The notes: generated by a model not told the origin, from the letters alone. A stretch of DNA of 64,000 nucleotides from G963669295 sp963669295 (GCA_963669295.1 OY769938.1:3224001-3288000); one strand, 5' to 3'. Shown: positions 25,356-33,851, numbered from the stretch's first letter. Program-made: numbers and translations.

Positions 25356-26264
25356 ATGAGCAAATACAATCAACCCAACCCTAAAAACGATGCTACCTAT
25401 GTACATGTAGGTGGCGCCCTTGTTAAAAGAAGTGAAGCCAAAGTTTCGGTACTCGATAGTGTAGTGCAAGGAGGCGATGCTGTTTGGGAAGGCCTACGGG
25501 TATACGATGGCACGATCTTTCAATTAGAGGAGCACTTAAACCGATTATTCGATTCGGCAAAGGCCATGCATTTTGCTCATGTTCCTACGCGCGATGAAGT
25601 AAAAAAAGCCATCTTCGAAACATTGAAAGCCAACAACATGCGCGATGGAGTGCACATTCGGCTAACCTTAACACGAGGCATGAAAGGAACTTCTGGCATG
25701 AACCCACAACTCAATACCTTTGGTTCTTGCCTTATTGTATTGGCCGAATGGAAGCCACCTGTATATGGGGTAGAGGGCACCCGGTTAATTACCTCTTCAA
25801 TACGACGAAACCCACCGGAGTGTGTAGACTCGAAAATACACCACAACAACCTGATCAATAACATCATGGCAAAAATAGAAGCCAATGTATCGGGGGTAGA
25901 CGATGCCATTATGCTCGATATTTATGGGTATGTATCCGAAACCAATGCCACCAACATTTTTATGGTAAAGAATAACATACTTCTTACGCCACATGCCGAT
26001 AGCTGTTTGCCCGGGCTTACCCGTGCCAAGGTGATGGAAATTGCAACAAAGCATGGCATTCCTTTAGAAGTACGAAGAATATCGCCCGCAGAAGTTTACA
26101 TGGCTGATGAGGTGTTTACTACCGGCACCATGGGAGGGCTAAGTCCTGTAGTTGAAGTAGATGGACGAAAAATTGGTGAAGGAACCATTGGTCCACTTAC
26201 TGTACGATTGCGAGAACTGTATGCCGAATCCACCAAAGGAACAGGAGTACCCATTCCTGAATAG
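25356..26264 (+). CDS. Class IV (branched-chain-type) aminotransferase
   Basis: A 302-residue PLP enzyme of fold type IV. N-terminal YVHVGGALVKRSEAKVSVLD and GGDAVWEGLRVYDGTIF; catalytic Lys in VDSKIHHNN; the YGYVSETNATNIFMV phosphate-binding motif; and VFTTGTMGGLSPV near the end. These are typical of the BCAT/4-amino-4-deoxychorismate lyase/D-amino-acid aminotransferase family. The substrate cannot be fixed from the sequence. It starts 11 bp after the sulfotransferase-like gene and its TAG is immediately followed by the ATG of the AMOP-domain gene, making a tight three-gene operon. Confidence 0.87.
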   Translation: MSKYNQPNPKNDATYVHVGGALVKRSEAKVSVLDSVVQGGDAVWEGLRVYDGTIFQLEEHLNRLFDSAKAMHFAHVPTRDEVKKAIFETLKANNMRDGVHIRLTLTRGMKGTSGMNPQLNTFGSCLIVLAEWKPPVYGVEGTRLITSSIRRNPPECVDSKIHHNNLINNIMAKIEANVSGVDDAIMLDIYGYVSETNATNIFMVKNNILLTPHADSCLPGLTRAKVMEIATKHGIPLEVRRISPAEVYMADEVFTTGTMGGLSPVVEVDGRKIGEGTIGPLTVRLRELYAESTKGTGVPIPE

Positions 26265-26780
26265 ATGAAAGGGAAAAGATGGATAGCAGTGGTGCCATTG
26301 TTGATGGAATTGCTATTGATAGGAGCACTGATGGGGTGGGTATTTCAAGCCGCAAAACCGCCATCATCAGAATGGTTAAATGATTTGCCAGAATGCCCAT
26401 GCACAGCTCCCACGATGAATGATCTTAATGATGGATGGGCAAAAGACAGGGGCAATACCGGGTACTACCATGCTGGTGCTACACTATGTTTTCGATCTTA
26501 CCCAACCGTTCATACTTCCGAAGGACAATCGGGGCAGCAATGCTGTTACGACGAAAATGGTAAGCTAATTACACAAGGCCCCGGAGCAGGTACTCCCGAT
26601 CGGGCGGGCACATGCCTGGGAGAAAACGAACACGGTGAAATGGTAATAAAGTATTCAGGGTTGTTGTTGCATCTGCTATACGATGTGAGGCCTTTCGAAA
26701 AAGAAGGATGGGAAGAATACAACAAACATTGGGCACCGAGCAAGGGAAACAATTGCGAAGAAAATGTAGTAGCCCAATAA
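26265..26780 (+). CDS. AMOP-domain membrane-anchored protein
   Basis: A 171-residue protein with an N-terminal membrane anchor or signal segment (residues 6-28, AVVPLLMELLLIGALMGWVF) and a Cys-rich outer domain. The AMOP pattern is visible: ECPCTAPTMNDLNDGW (43-58), GYYHAGATLCFRSY (66-79), SGQQCCYDENGKLI (89-102) and GAGTPDRAG (107-115). AMOP is an extracellular adhesion-associated domain of MUC4-like animal proteins and is sporadic in bacteria. The gene begins directly after the aminotransferase stop codon and ends one base before the converging gene. Function unknown; surface adhesion is inferred. Confidence 0.75.
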   Translation: MKGKRWIAVVPLLMELLLIGALMGWVFQAAKPPSSEWLNDLPECPCTAPTMNDLNDGWAKDRGNTGYYHAGATLCFRSYPTVHTSEGQSGQQCCYDENGKLITQGPGAGTPDRAGTCLGENEHGEMVIKYSGLLLHLLYDVRPFEKEGWEEYNKHWAPSKGNNCEENVVAQ

Positions 26781-29246
26781 TTACTCCCCACCAGTGTTGG
26801 TTACCCATGCGTGTTCGGTAATGCTGTGTCCGTTTTTAAAATACATGGTTCCCCACCTGGCAATAATTTTGCTGTACTCATCCACCTTAGGCCCTTGCAC
26901 TACTGTACGTTTAATAATGGTTTTATTGTTTTCCGAGTACTTTTCTTCTGTAATGCTAACCCCATAATCGGCTTTGTTAAAAGCAAAACTATTGTCGTAC
27001 TTTTTAAGCCCTTCTTTGGCAGCCTCTCGATTGGCTTCTGAATTGTTGCTCAAGCGGTCGAGGTTCTTGTTGTAGTTAGCTTTAAATTGGGCCAATTGAG
27101 CATACCGTTCGTTTACGCTTAGCGTTCTGTTTTCTACCGCATACTTTTCGGGGTTGATGCGTTGCCGGTTATACTCTTTTAAAGCCATGTCTGTTTCGTT
27201 CAGCGAGGCCTTAGTGGCGGTTCGTTGTTGCGATGCCTGATGAATGCGCTCGGAGTTACCATTGGTAATATTGGCTTTGGTCTCCATCACTCGCTTGTAC
27301 TTTTCATCGGTACTTAATGTTCGATCCTTTACCGCATACTGTTCATGATTCACCCGGTTGGGGTTAGGAGGTGTGGTTTGTTTGTATTGATCTTTTATGG
27401 TGGTTGAGGCTTCGTTGCGCTTTTGCGAGGCGTTGTTGGCCAGGCTGGCTTTATTGCTGTGGTGCTGATTTTTCTGATCGAGAATTTGCTGGTACTTATC
27501 GGCTCTACTTGGCGTACGGTCTACAATTTGTTGGTACTCAGGAACCCCTTTGGTTGTTTTTACCACTGTTTTGGTATCGTCTTTTTTCATACGATTCAAT
27601 GCAATCAATCGGTTGGCTTCAGCAATTTGATTGGTAGGGTAACTGCTTCCAGGCTTCAACCCCAGGGCCTTTTTATACAACACTTTAGCATTGCCATAGT
27701 CACCTTGCTTAAAAAAGCCATCGGCTTTGGTAACGTATCCATTGTATTTCTTGTCGAGCACTTCCTGCCCTTTATCCACTTTGGTAGAGGCAAGTAGCCG
27801 GTCAATTTCAGCCATGCGAATTTTAGGATGACGTTCATCCGGCTTTACTCCAGAGGCTTCTTCATACTTCTTTCGTGCTTGCTGGTATTGCTTTTCGCCA
27901 AACAATGCATTGGCCTCAGTAATCAGTTGTTTGTATTGCGTATCAGTTGCTTTTGTTCCGTCTTGAATCTTTGCCAATGCCAATAAACGATCGCATTCTG
28001 CGATACGATCAGTTGGGTAACGCTGCCCCTGCTTTATTCCCAGTGCGTTTTGATATTGCTTCCGGGCATCGGCATATTTCTTGTTGTCAAAAAGCCCATT
28101 GGCCTTGCTGATATAGGTGTTGTATTCGCGATCTACAGCATCCTTATCTTGCTTTATTTTTGCCCCAGCAATAAGGCGCTCAGCTTCGTTGATGCGTTGG
28201 CGGGGATAGGGCTCAATCTTAATTTCCAGTGCTTTATTGTACAAGTCAATGGCCTTTTGATATTGTTGTCCATCAAAAGCTTGATCAGCTTTAGCTATCC
28301 AATCTTTATAAGCCGCATCTTGCTGGTCTTTATCCTGCTGCAACTTAGCAGCATCAATCAAGCGCTGTGCTTCTGCAATGCGTTTGGTAGGGTAGGCTTC
28401 TCCAGGTTTTACCCCCAATGCTTTGTTGTAAATTTCAATAGAACCCTTGTAATTTTTTTGGTCAAACATATTGTCGGCTGCGGTAATAAACCCGCGATAC
28501 CTGGCCTCCAATTCCTGCCCATTTCTCATGGCATCCCACTTTTGCTTTGCCTGCCGGTGCTTTTCAATGGCGGCTTCATCTTTCGGAAATAAAGTCAGTG
28601 CCTTTTCAAATGTTTTAACGGCCGATTCGTAGTTCTTGCCATTGTATTCACCATCGCCTTTTTTTACCAGGGCGTTGAACTCTTTTAAACGAGCTTCCTG
28701 CTCTCGTTTTTTCTTTTCATAATCTGCCATCAATGCATTTACAGCGTCTTGTATACCCCGGGTGTAAGCATCATCGTGTAAAATATCATTTTCGTTGGGG
28801 TTGTACTTGTATTTGCCAATGGGCTGCTTCAATACATCAATTTTTAACCCTTCAATTTCTTTGAACAAGGTCATCTGTACCGGGATCTTAAATCCTCCGA
28901 TCTGCTGCTCCTCAGGTGGAACCCCCTTGGTGTTAATGCTTAATCGTTTAGAAACATAACCAGGTTTAGAATAAATGAGGGTATAGCTTTGGTTGAATTC
29001 AAGGTCGAAAGCATATTCTCCCCGGGCATTTGTAGTAGCCGTTTTGTAAGCAGCACCATTTCGTAACAACGCCACTTTTACCCCGGCAAACTTACGTTTG
29101 GTATCATGATCTTTTACTACGCCATCGGTTCTAACATATTGGGCATGCCCTACAATGGTGCACAACAATATACCGATGGAAAAGAAGATACTTTTCCACT
29201 GAGTGTTATAAAAAGTGGCGACGATATGCGGGCGTTCAAAGAACAC
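26781..29246 (-). CDS. Large secreted protein with carboxypeptidase-like domain and six TPR-like repeats
   Basis: An 821-residue protein; the only upstream in-frame start is GTG at 29246, ahead of a signal peptide (FFSIGILLCTIVGHAQ, cut near 36). A carboxypeptidase-regulatory-like beta domain (about 38-130: RTDGVVKDHDTKRKFAGVKV, ARGEYAFDL) is followed by six ~63-residue repeats from about 196 to 570, each with a (F)(D/G)xxxYxxAxxxYxxALxxK helix pair and a RIAEAxRLI helix. A Lys/Asn/Gln-rich region of shorter repeats (AVKDRTLSTDEKY, AVENRTLSVNERY) follows. The C-terminal tail (RWGTMYFKNG) matches that of the protein at 40232-41362, so the two are paralogues. Envelope scaffold or assembly role is possible. 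Confidence 0.78.
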   Translation of the reverse strand: MFFERPHIVATFYNTQWKSIFFSIGILLCTIVGHAQYVRTDGVVKDHDTKRKFAGVKVALLRNGAAYKTATTNARGEYAFDLEFNQSYTLIYSKPGYVSKRLSINTKGVPPEEQQIGGFKIPVQMTLFKEIEGLKIDVLKQPIGKYKYNPNENDILHDDAYTRGIQDAVNALMADYEKKKREQEARLKEFNALVKKGDGEYNGKNYESAVKTFEKALTLFPKDEAAIEKHRQAKQKWDAMRNGQELEARYRGFITAADNMFDQKNYKGSIEIYNKALGVKPGEAYPTKRIAEAQRLIDAAKLQQDKDQQDAAYKDWIAKADQAFDGQQYQKAIDLYNKALEIKIEPYPRQRINEAERLIAGAKIKQDKDAVDREYNTYISKANGLFDNKKYADARKQYQNALGIKQGQRYPTDRIAECDRLLALAKIQDGTKATDTQYKQLITEANALFGEKQYQQARKKYEEASGVKPDERHPKIRMAEIDRLLASTKVDKGQEVLDKKYNGYVTKADGFFKQGDYGNAKVLYKKALGLKPGSSYPTNQIAEANRLIALNRMKKDDTKTVVKTTKGVPEYQQIVDRTPSRADKYQQILDQKNQHHSNKASLANNASQKRNEASTTIKDQYKQTTPPNPNRVNHEQYAVKDRTLSTDEKYKRVMETKANITNGNSERIHQASQQRTATKASLNETDMALKEYNRQRINPEKYAVENRTLSVNERYAQLAQFKANYNKNLDRLSNNSEANREAAKEGLKKYDNSFAFNKADYGVSITEEKYSENNKTIIKRTVVQGPKVDEYSKIIARWGTMYFKNGHSITEHAWVTNTGGE

Positions 29247-29346
29247 AATCCCTGGTTAAGCAAATTAGCGTATCGTTCCTTGTACGTAAATAAGCGGGAT
29301 AAGTTACTTGAAACAAGCTGTTTAAAGGGACGGGGTAGGAGGAATG

Positions 29347-29380
29347 AAAAAAGCACCTCGATTATTTCGAGGCGCTTTTT
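29347..29380 (-). terminator. Hairpin terminator downstream of the VOC gene
   Basis: Arms around AAGCACCTCG (29351-29360) and CGAGGCGCTT (29368-29377) form a near-perfect stem. There are A runs on one side and T runs on the other, so it can stop transcription on both strands. It lies 12 bases beyond the VOC stop codon. Confidence 0.75.
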
Positions 29381-29391
29381 GAATGGAGTAG

Positions 29392-29823
29392 TTAATCGTT
29401 GTAACTGTTTTTCTCGTTGGGAAGTTCAGACAGGTATTGCACAAATTCATATTGATTGCCGTCGCTGTCGTTAAAGTAATCGCGAATTCGATATTGCTGT
29501 ACTTGCTTGGGGTAACTGCGTTCGTAACCGGCAGCGCTTAGACGTTTTGCGATGTGTTCAACATCGTCTACCACAAAACCAATGTGGTTCACACCAAGCA
29601 GGCTGTAATCGCTAACAACCGCCTGGGCATTGGCCCTTTGGTTCAAAGCAATGTAAGTATCCTGGGTGCCTACATGTACCCAGGCAACACCATCGTTTTC
29701 ACCACCTCCGCGCACTTCAAATTCGGGGAAAGCGGTTTGAAAAAAATGTACGCCATTATCAATGTTTTTAACAGTAATGTTGGCATGTTCCATGTAAAGT
29801 TTGCGAGTATTTTGCGTATTCAT
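29392..29823 (-). CDS. VOC-superfamily (glyoxalase/dioxygenase-like) protein
   Basis: A 143-residue protein with two beta-alpha-beta-beta-beta modules. The likely metal ligands are His in YMEHANITV, His in GVNHIGFVVDD and Glu in NQYEFVQYL, the normal spacing for VOC enzymes. A start at the internal ATG (MEHANI, 29793) is also possible. Substrate unknown; the fold fits glyoxalase or thiol-transferase-like chemistry. It sits near oxyR, but on the other strand. Confidence 0.8.
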   Translation of the reverse strand: MNTQNTRKLYMEHANITVKNIDNGVHFFQTAFPEFEVRGGGENDGVAWVHVGTQDTYIALNQRANAQAVVSDYSLLGVNHIGFVVDDVEHIAKRLSAAGYERSYPKQVQQYRIRDYFNDSDGNQYEFVQYLSELPNEKNSYND

Positions 29824-29834
29824 AGCGTAAAAAT

Positions 29835-29981
29835 TTAAAGGTTAATATTGAGTTGATTGGGGTACCATTCCCGCCCGGAAATGGTGCCTTTGGAAGCAAG
29901 CATCGATAATTCAATCATGGTGAGTACCTTGCTGGGAATCATGTGGTTACTTCCTATTTTTGAGTTGTTGTTGCGTTTCAT
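29835..29981 (-). CDS. Small conserved-looking frame upstream of the VOC gene (48 aa)
   Basis: ATG at 29981, stop at 29835, 12 bp before the VOC start on the same strand. The product is polar at its start (MKRNNNSKIGSNH), then SKVLTMIELSMLASKGTIS and GREWYPNQLNINL. The spacing suggests an operon leader gene or a remnant. I have no family match. The 280-bp intergenic space it occupies also holds the oxyR promoter. Confidence 0.3.
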   Translation of the reverse strand: MKRNNNSKIGSNHMIPSKVLTMIELSMLASKGTISGREWYPNQLNINL

Positions 29982-30090
29982 AATTGTTGTGTTAAGTAAT
30001 TATTGCATTGTTGATACAAAGCTATTTCCTTTTGCACGAACAAGAGGCATCAATCCAATTGATAGTTTTTATCATTACATAGATTATATC

Positions 30091-30098
30091 TATATTTG
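30091..30098 (+). promoter_or_regulatory. -7 box (TATATTTG) of oxyR, near-leaderless start
   Basis: TATATTTG fits TAnnTTTG and ends 5 bases before the ATG at 30104. If used, transcription begins at or next to the start codon. No good -33 TTG at the usual distance is seen, which would be consistent with an activated promoter. Confidence 0.5.
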
Positions 30099-30103
30099 AA
30101 GCA

Positions 30104-31054
30104 ATGACTTTAACTCAACTTACCTATGTGTTGGCGGTAGATACTTATCGTCATTTTGGCATGGCTGCTGAAAAATGCTTTGTCACACAGCCTACTTTAA
30201 GCATGCAAATACAAAAGTTGGAAGAAGAGTTGGATGTGCTCATTTTTGATCGCAGCAAACAACCGGTTGTTCCTACAGAAATAGGGCAGCAAATTATTGC
30301 TCAGGCACGCACCATTGTGCGTGAAGCCGATCGAATGGCTGAAGTAATTCAGGCGGGCAAAGAAGAAATTGCAGGAACCTTTGTGCTTGGTATTATCCCA
30401 ACAGTAGCCACTTCCTTGCTTCCGTTGTTTTTAAAATCGTTTGCAAAAGCCTATCCAAAAGTGCAGTTAACAGTAGAGGAATTGCAAACGCATGAAATTA
30501 TTGAACGACTCAAAAATGATCGTTTGGATGCTGCAATACTGGCTACTCCTCTAGAAGATAAAGGCATTATTGAACGCCCCCTTTACTACGAGCCATTTAT
30601 GGCCTATGTACCAGAAGACCATCGTTTGGCCAAAGAAGCATTTGTTTTACGGTCGGAATTGCAGTTGGATGATTTGCTCTTATTAAACCAGGGGCATTGT
30701 TTTAGAAATAGCGTGATTAACCTTTGCCGATCTGCTTTTAAGGGCAATGAACAAACAGCGGGCATCCACCTCGAAAGTGGAAGTTTTGAAACATTGATTA
30801 GCCTCGCCAGGCAGGGCTTGGGAATGACCCTGGTGCCCTATTTGAAAGCATTGGAGCTCAAAAAACAAAAAGACAAGCTGTTGCTTAAGTCGTTCGAACA
30901 CCCTCAACCTACACGAGAAATTAGTGTGGTGTATAACCGCTCTCAACTAAAACAACAGCTCATTGAAGGACTGAGCCATATCATTCAAAAATCAATCCCC
31001 TCCAGGTTATTGCAACAACCCGAAGGCGATGTCATTAGCCCATTAACTTCATGA
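30104..31054 (+). CDS. oxyR: OxyR-type LysR-family peroxide sensor
   Basis: A 316-residue LysR regulator. The N-terminal winged helix-turn-helix (residues 1-60; FGMAAEKCFVTQPTLSMQIQ) is followed by a ligand-binding domain. The key redox motif is GHCFRNSVINLC, with Cys at residues 199 and 208, nine apart and at the same positions as Escherichia coli OxyR Cys199/Cys208. GIIPTVATSLLP and LARQGLGMTLVPY are further family marks. It should sense H2O2 by disulfide formation and activate antioxidant genes. Its end overlaps the next gene by 4 bp. Confidence 0.92.
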   Translation: MTLTQLTYVLAVDTYRHFGMAAEKCFVTQPTLSMQIQKLEEELDVLIFDRSKQPVVPTEIGQQIIAQARTIVREADRMAEVIQAGKEEIAGTFVLGIIPTVATSLLPLFLKSFAKAYPKVQLTVEELQTHEIIERLKNDRLDAAILATPLEDKGIIERPLYYEPFMAYVPEDHRLAKEAFVLRSELQLDDLLLLNQGHCFRNSVINLCRSAFKGNEQTAGIHLESGSFETLISLARQGLGMTLVPYLKALELKKQKDKLLLKSFEHPQPTREISVVYNRSQLKQQLIEGLSHIIQKSIPSRLLQQPEGDVISPLTS

Positions 31055-32241
31055 AGGTAACACTGTCGTTAAAAGAGGCACAACGCCTTGCATTACACTG
31101 CCAGGGATTGACCCAACAATCTCCTTTTGGAAAAGGAAAGAAGGGAGTATTAAAAGCATTAGAACAACTCAGCTACATACAGATAGACACCATATCGGTG
31201 GTGAATAGGGCTCACCATCATACCCTATGGTCGAGGGTAAGCGATTACCGCGAAGCATGGCTGGGACAACTGCAAAAAGAACGAAAAGCATTTGAGTATT
31301 GGGCACATGCAGCATCTTTTTTGCCCATGCGCGATTTTAGGTACAGCCTACCGCTAAAGGAAACCTACCTGAATGGGGATTTCCATTGGTTTAAAGATGT
31401 AACAAAAGCCACTCGAACATTGGTGCTCGACCGAATTAAGGCAGAGGGAGCATTGCAATCGAAAGATTTTGAAGTAAAAGCAAAACGAGGGATATGGTAC
31501 GATTGGAAGCCTACTAAAAAAGCATTGGAGCAGTTGTACATGGAAGGGATATTGATGGTTGATCACCGCAAAGGATTTCAAAAGGTATACGACCTTACGG
31601 AACGTATATTACCATCTGGAGTAGATACCACCCTCCCTTCTCAGGAGGAATATGCACATTATCTAATTGATAGGGCCCTGGGGGCTCATGGGTTCATGTC
31701 GATCAAAGAAATAGGCTATTTGCGAAAAGGAATGGGGGCTGTTTTGAGGCAGGTGGCGAACCATATGCTGGAAGCAGGGGAGTTGGTAGAAGTAGTGGTG
31801 AGAGGGGTGGATGAAACGTATTATGCCCGTCCTCATACCCTGGAAGAAGACATGGGGAGATGGACCAGAAAAATGGCATTGCTTTCTCCTTTTGATAACA
31901 TGATTATTCAACGAAAACGATTGGCAGCGTTATTCAATTATCATTACCTGATAGAGTGTTATGTGCCGGCAAAAAAGCGAAAGTATGGGTATTTTTGCCT
32001 TCCCATTTTACACCAGGGGCAATTCATAGGTCGCCTTGACCCTAAGGCCGATCGGAAAACAGGCACTTTTTATGTGCGAAGTCTATTGCTGGAAGAAGGA
32101 ACAAAAGGAGAGCGGTACTTACCAGAACTTGCGCATGCCATTCGCAATTTTGCAAGTAGCCATCAATGCGATAAAGTGGTTATAGCGCATACCTCTCCGT
32201 CGAATTTAAAGCCTGTTTTGCAGCAATTGGTCAATCAATGA
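31051..32241 (+). CDS. YcaQ/AlkX-type winged-helix DNA glycosylase (HTH_42 family)
   Basis: A 396-residue protein of the HTH_42 (YcaQ/AlkZ) family. The signature YIQIDTISVVNRAHHHTLWSR is at 42-62. The catalytic QxD triplet of the YcaQ branch is Gln44-Ile-Asp46. The family KAFEYWAHAASFLP and SPFDNMIIQRKR motifs are also present. Members unhook DNA inter-strand crosslinks or alkylated bases. The ATG overlaps the oxyR stop (ATGA), so synthesis is translationally coupled to the peroxide sensor, which suggests a shared oxidative/alkylation damage response. Confidence 0.87.
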   Translation: MKVTLSLKEAQRLALHCQGLTQQSPFGKGKKGVLKALEQLSYIQIDTISVVNRAHHHTLWSRVSDYREAWLGQLQKERKAFEYWAHAASFLPMRDFRYSLPLKETYLNGDFHWFKDVTKATRTLVLDRIKAEGALQSKDFEVKAKRGIWYDWKPTKKALEQLYMEGILMVDHRKGFQKVYDLTERILPSGVDTTLPSQEEYAHYLIDRALGAHGFMSIKEIGYLRKGMGAVLRQVANHMLEAGELVEVVVRGVDETYYARPHTLEEDMGRWTRKMALLSPFDNMIIQRKRLAALFNYHYLIECYVPAKKRKYGYFCLPILHQGQFIGRLDPKADRKTGTFYVRSLLLEEGTKGERYLPELAHAIRNFASSHQCDKVVIAHTSPSNLKPVLQQLVNQ

Positions 32242-32347
32242 CATGGCTTTATCACCGATTCTCCCAATTTCACATCAAATCAAGTGCTGTTCATCAAATT
32301 CAATCGCGTAAAAGGCTTGTTTTTAGTACTTTAGAGTTAGCTAAACC

Positions 32348-32767
32348 ATGATTATGAAAAAGATATTGGCATGTTTGCTACTTGTGCTACCTGTTTTTGC
32401 CATTGCACAAGAAAAAAACAAGGCGGAGAAACCACAATTCATCTACGAAGAGGTAGATGGCGACATTGAAATAAGAACAGTTGACAAAGTTTTTGCTCGT
32501 AACTACAATGCAGGCATAGCGCATTATAATAAGGGCGTAGAGCTCATCCAGCAAATGAATGCTGATGCTGGCACAGAACAGCACATAAAACAGCAAGATG
32601 AGGTGATCAAAGCTTTTGAAAGGAGCTTACTCTTTTTGCAGCAATGTTACGAGATCGACGATCAGCATAAAAATACATTGGTAGCACTTTCGGGCATCTA
32701 CTTTGCACTCAATGAAGTAGAAAAATCCAAAGAGCTACAGGCGAAGATTGAAGCACTAAAAGAGTAA
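32348..32767 (+). CDS. Secreted TPR-like protein, unknown function
   Basis: A 139-residue protein with signal peptide (LACLLLVLPVFAIAQ; an alternative ATG at 32354 gives MKK). The mature part is a helical domain with a TPR-like pattern: YNAGIAHYNKGVELIQQMN, EVIKAFERSLLFLQQCYEID and LVALSGIYFALNEVEKSKEL. The tail lacks further domains. Function unknown. Downstream is a 453-bp space to 33220 that holds only the micro-protein at 32967. Confidence 0.7.
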   Translation: MIMKKILACLLLVLPVFAIAQEKNKAEKPQFIYEEVDGDIEIRTVDKVFARNYNAGIAHYNKGVELIQQMNADAGTEQHIKQQDEVIKAFERSLLFLQQCYEIDDQHKNTLVALSGIYFALNEVEKSKELQAKIEALKE

Positions 32768-32966
32768 AAAGCAAGGGGTACGGTAATTTGACGGGAGCTA
32801 TTGATGCGCGTTGAATTTTGAAATGTCAAAAAAAAACTGTACTTTAATATCATAAAATACTAACTATCAACGTTCTATTGGTACTGGGCAGGAATTCTGG
32901 GAAATAACGAACCTGTAATGAAGTAAGGAAACCAGGAAGTTTATTATTAACCTAACACCTGTTACC

Positions 32967-33047
32967 ATGAAAAAAGAAGACCGATACGTCGTCGTTGTAG
33001 TGAGCCTTATTGTGGCGGCTTCTATTTTGGCAAGCATCTTTTTCTAA
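32967..33047 (+). CDS. Single-helix membrane micro-protein (26 aa)
   Basis: A short frame, ATG at 32967, encoding a charged start (MKKEDR) and one hydrophobic helix (YVVVVVSLIVAASILASIFF) to the stop. It sits in a 453-bp intergenic space otherwise free of genes, with a plausible ~150-base leader. This matches the general design of bacterial membrane micro-proteins; identity unknown. Confidence 0.45.
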   Translation: MKKEDRYVVVVVSLIVAASILASIFF

Positions 33048-33220
33048 AAAGAGCACCTTATAGAAGTAACTAGTAGCGACTTTATCTTTATTTACTGTAG
33101 ATGATTTGAACCCTCATCTTTAGGAATTATTTGCAGTAATCATCACGTTTTTGCCCTCTCTTAAAAAGTTTTGGCATAGATATTGACCCTGTCGTGGTAT
33201 AAACCATAAAATTCGACGGG

Positions 33221-33847
33221 ATGAAAAAACTATGTATGACATTAGTAGTGCTGATAGCCGCGATAGCTGGTTATGGGCAAACATTTACTTTAGGCCCCAA
33301 AGTGGGAATCAATTATTCTAAAGTTGCCATTGATGAGAATTTTAATAGCAATGGCATCAATTTCGATTACATCACCAAAGATGCTAAAGTGGGTTTTGTA
33401 GCTGGAGGTTTTATGCGATTGAATTTTGATCGTATAAACATTCAACCAGAAGTCTTGCTTTCGCAAGAAACATCTACGGTTGAATTATCTTCCAATGCAA
33501 TTGATGAGGTGCAAACCATTCGCTACACCAAATTTGATGTGCCCCTATTAATGGGCTACAACATTGGCGAATCGTTTCGAGTGCAGGCAGGTCCTGTACG
33601 TACCAAGGTGATCAATGCCACAGTAAAAGACGATGATTTTTGGACAGCAGTAGATGAAAGCGATAAGGCCACCTGGGGAGCACAGTTCGGTGTTGGATTC
33701 GATATTGATAGAGTAGGAGTAGACTTGCGTTACGAAACCAATTTAAGCCGCTTTGGCTCTGAGTTTCAAGTGGGCAACCAAACCATGGAATTCGATCAAC
33801 GAAGAAACATTTTTCAAATTACTATAGGATACAAGATATTCGATTAA
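33221..33847 (+). CDS. PorT-family outer-membrane beta-barrel protein
   Basis: A 208-residue protein with signal peptide (ends AGYGQ, residue 20). The mature part begins FTLGPKVGINYSKV, a PorT/OMP_b-brl_2 signature. Amphipathic strands follow (GFVAGGFMRLNF, RINIQPEVLLSQE, FDVPLLMGYNIGESFRVQAGP, WGAQFGVGFDIDRVGVDLRYE), closing with FQITIGYKIFD. Such eight-stranded barrels are common in Bacteroidota outer membranes. A terminator lies directly after. Confidence 0.85.
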   Translation: MKKLCMTLVVLIAAIAGYGQTFTLGPKVGINYSKVAIDENFNSNGINFDYITKDAKVGFVAGGFMRLNFDRINIQPEVLLSQETSTVELSSNAIDEVQTIRYTKFDVPLLMGYNIGESFRVQAGPVRTKVINATVKDDDFWTAVDESDKATWGAQFGVGFDIDRVGVDLRYETNLSRFGSEFQVGNQTMEFDQRRNIFQITIGYKIFD

Positions 33848-33851
33848 TAAG

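Noticed and set aside
28050..28592. 180-codon hydrophobic frame antisense to the 821-residue protein
   Set aside because: It is antisense to the TPR-like repeats, which have a consistent protein pattern on the minus strand. The hydrophobic look comes from codon complementarity.
29857..30099. 80-codon plus-strand frame before oxyR
   Set aside because: It has no ATG with sensible context, ends five bases before oxyR and overlaps the oxyR -7 box and the small minus-strand frame.
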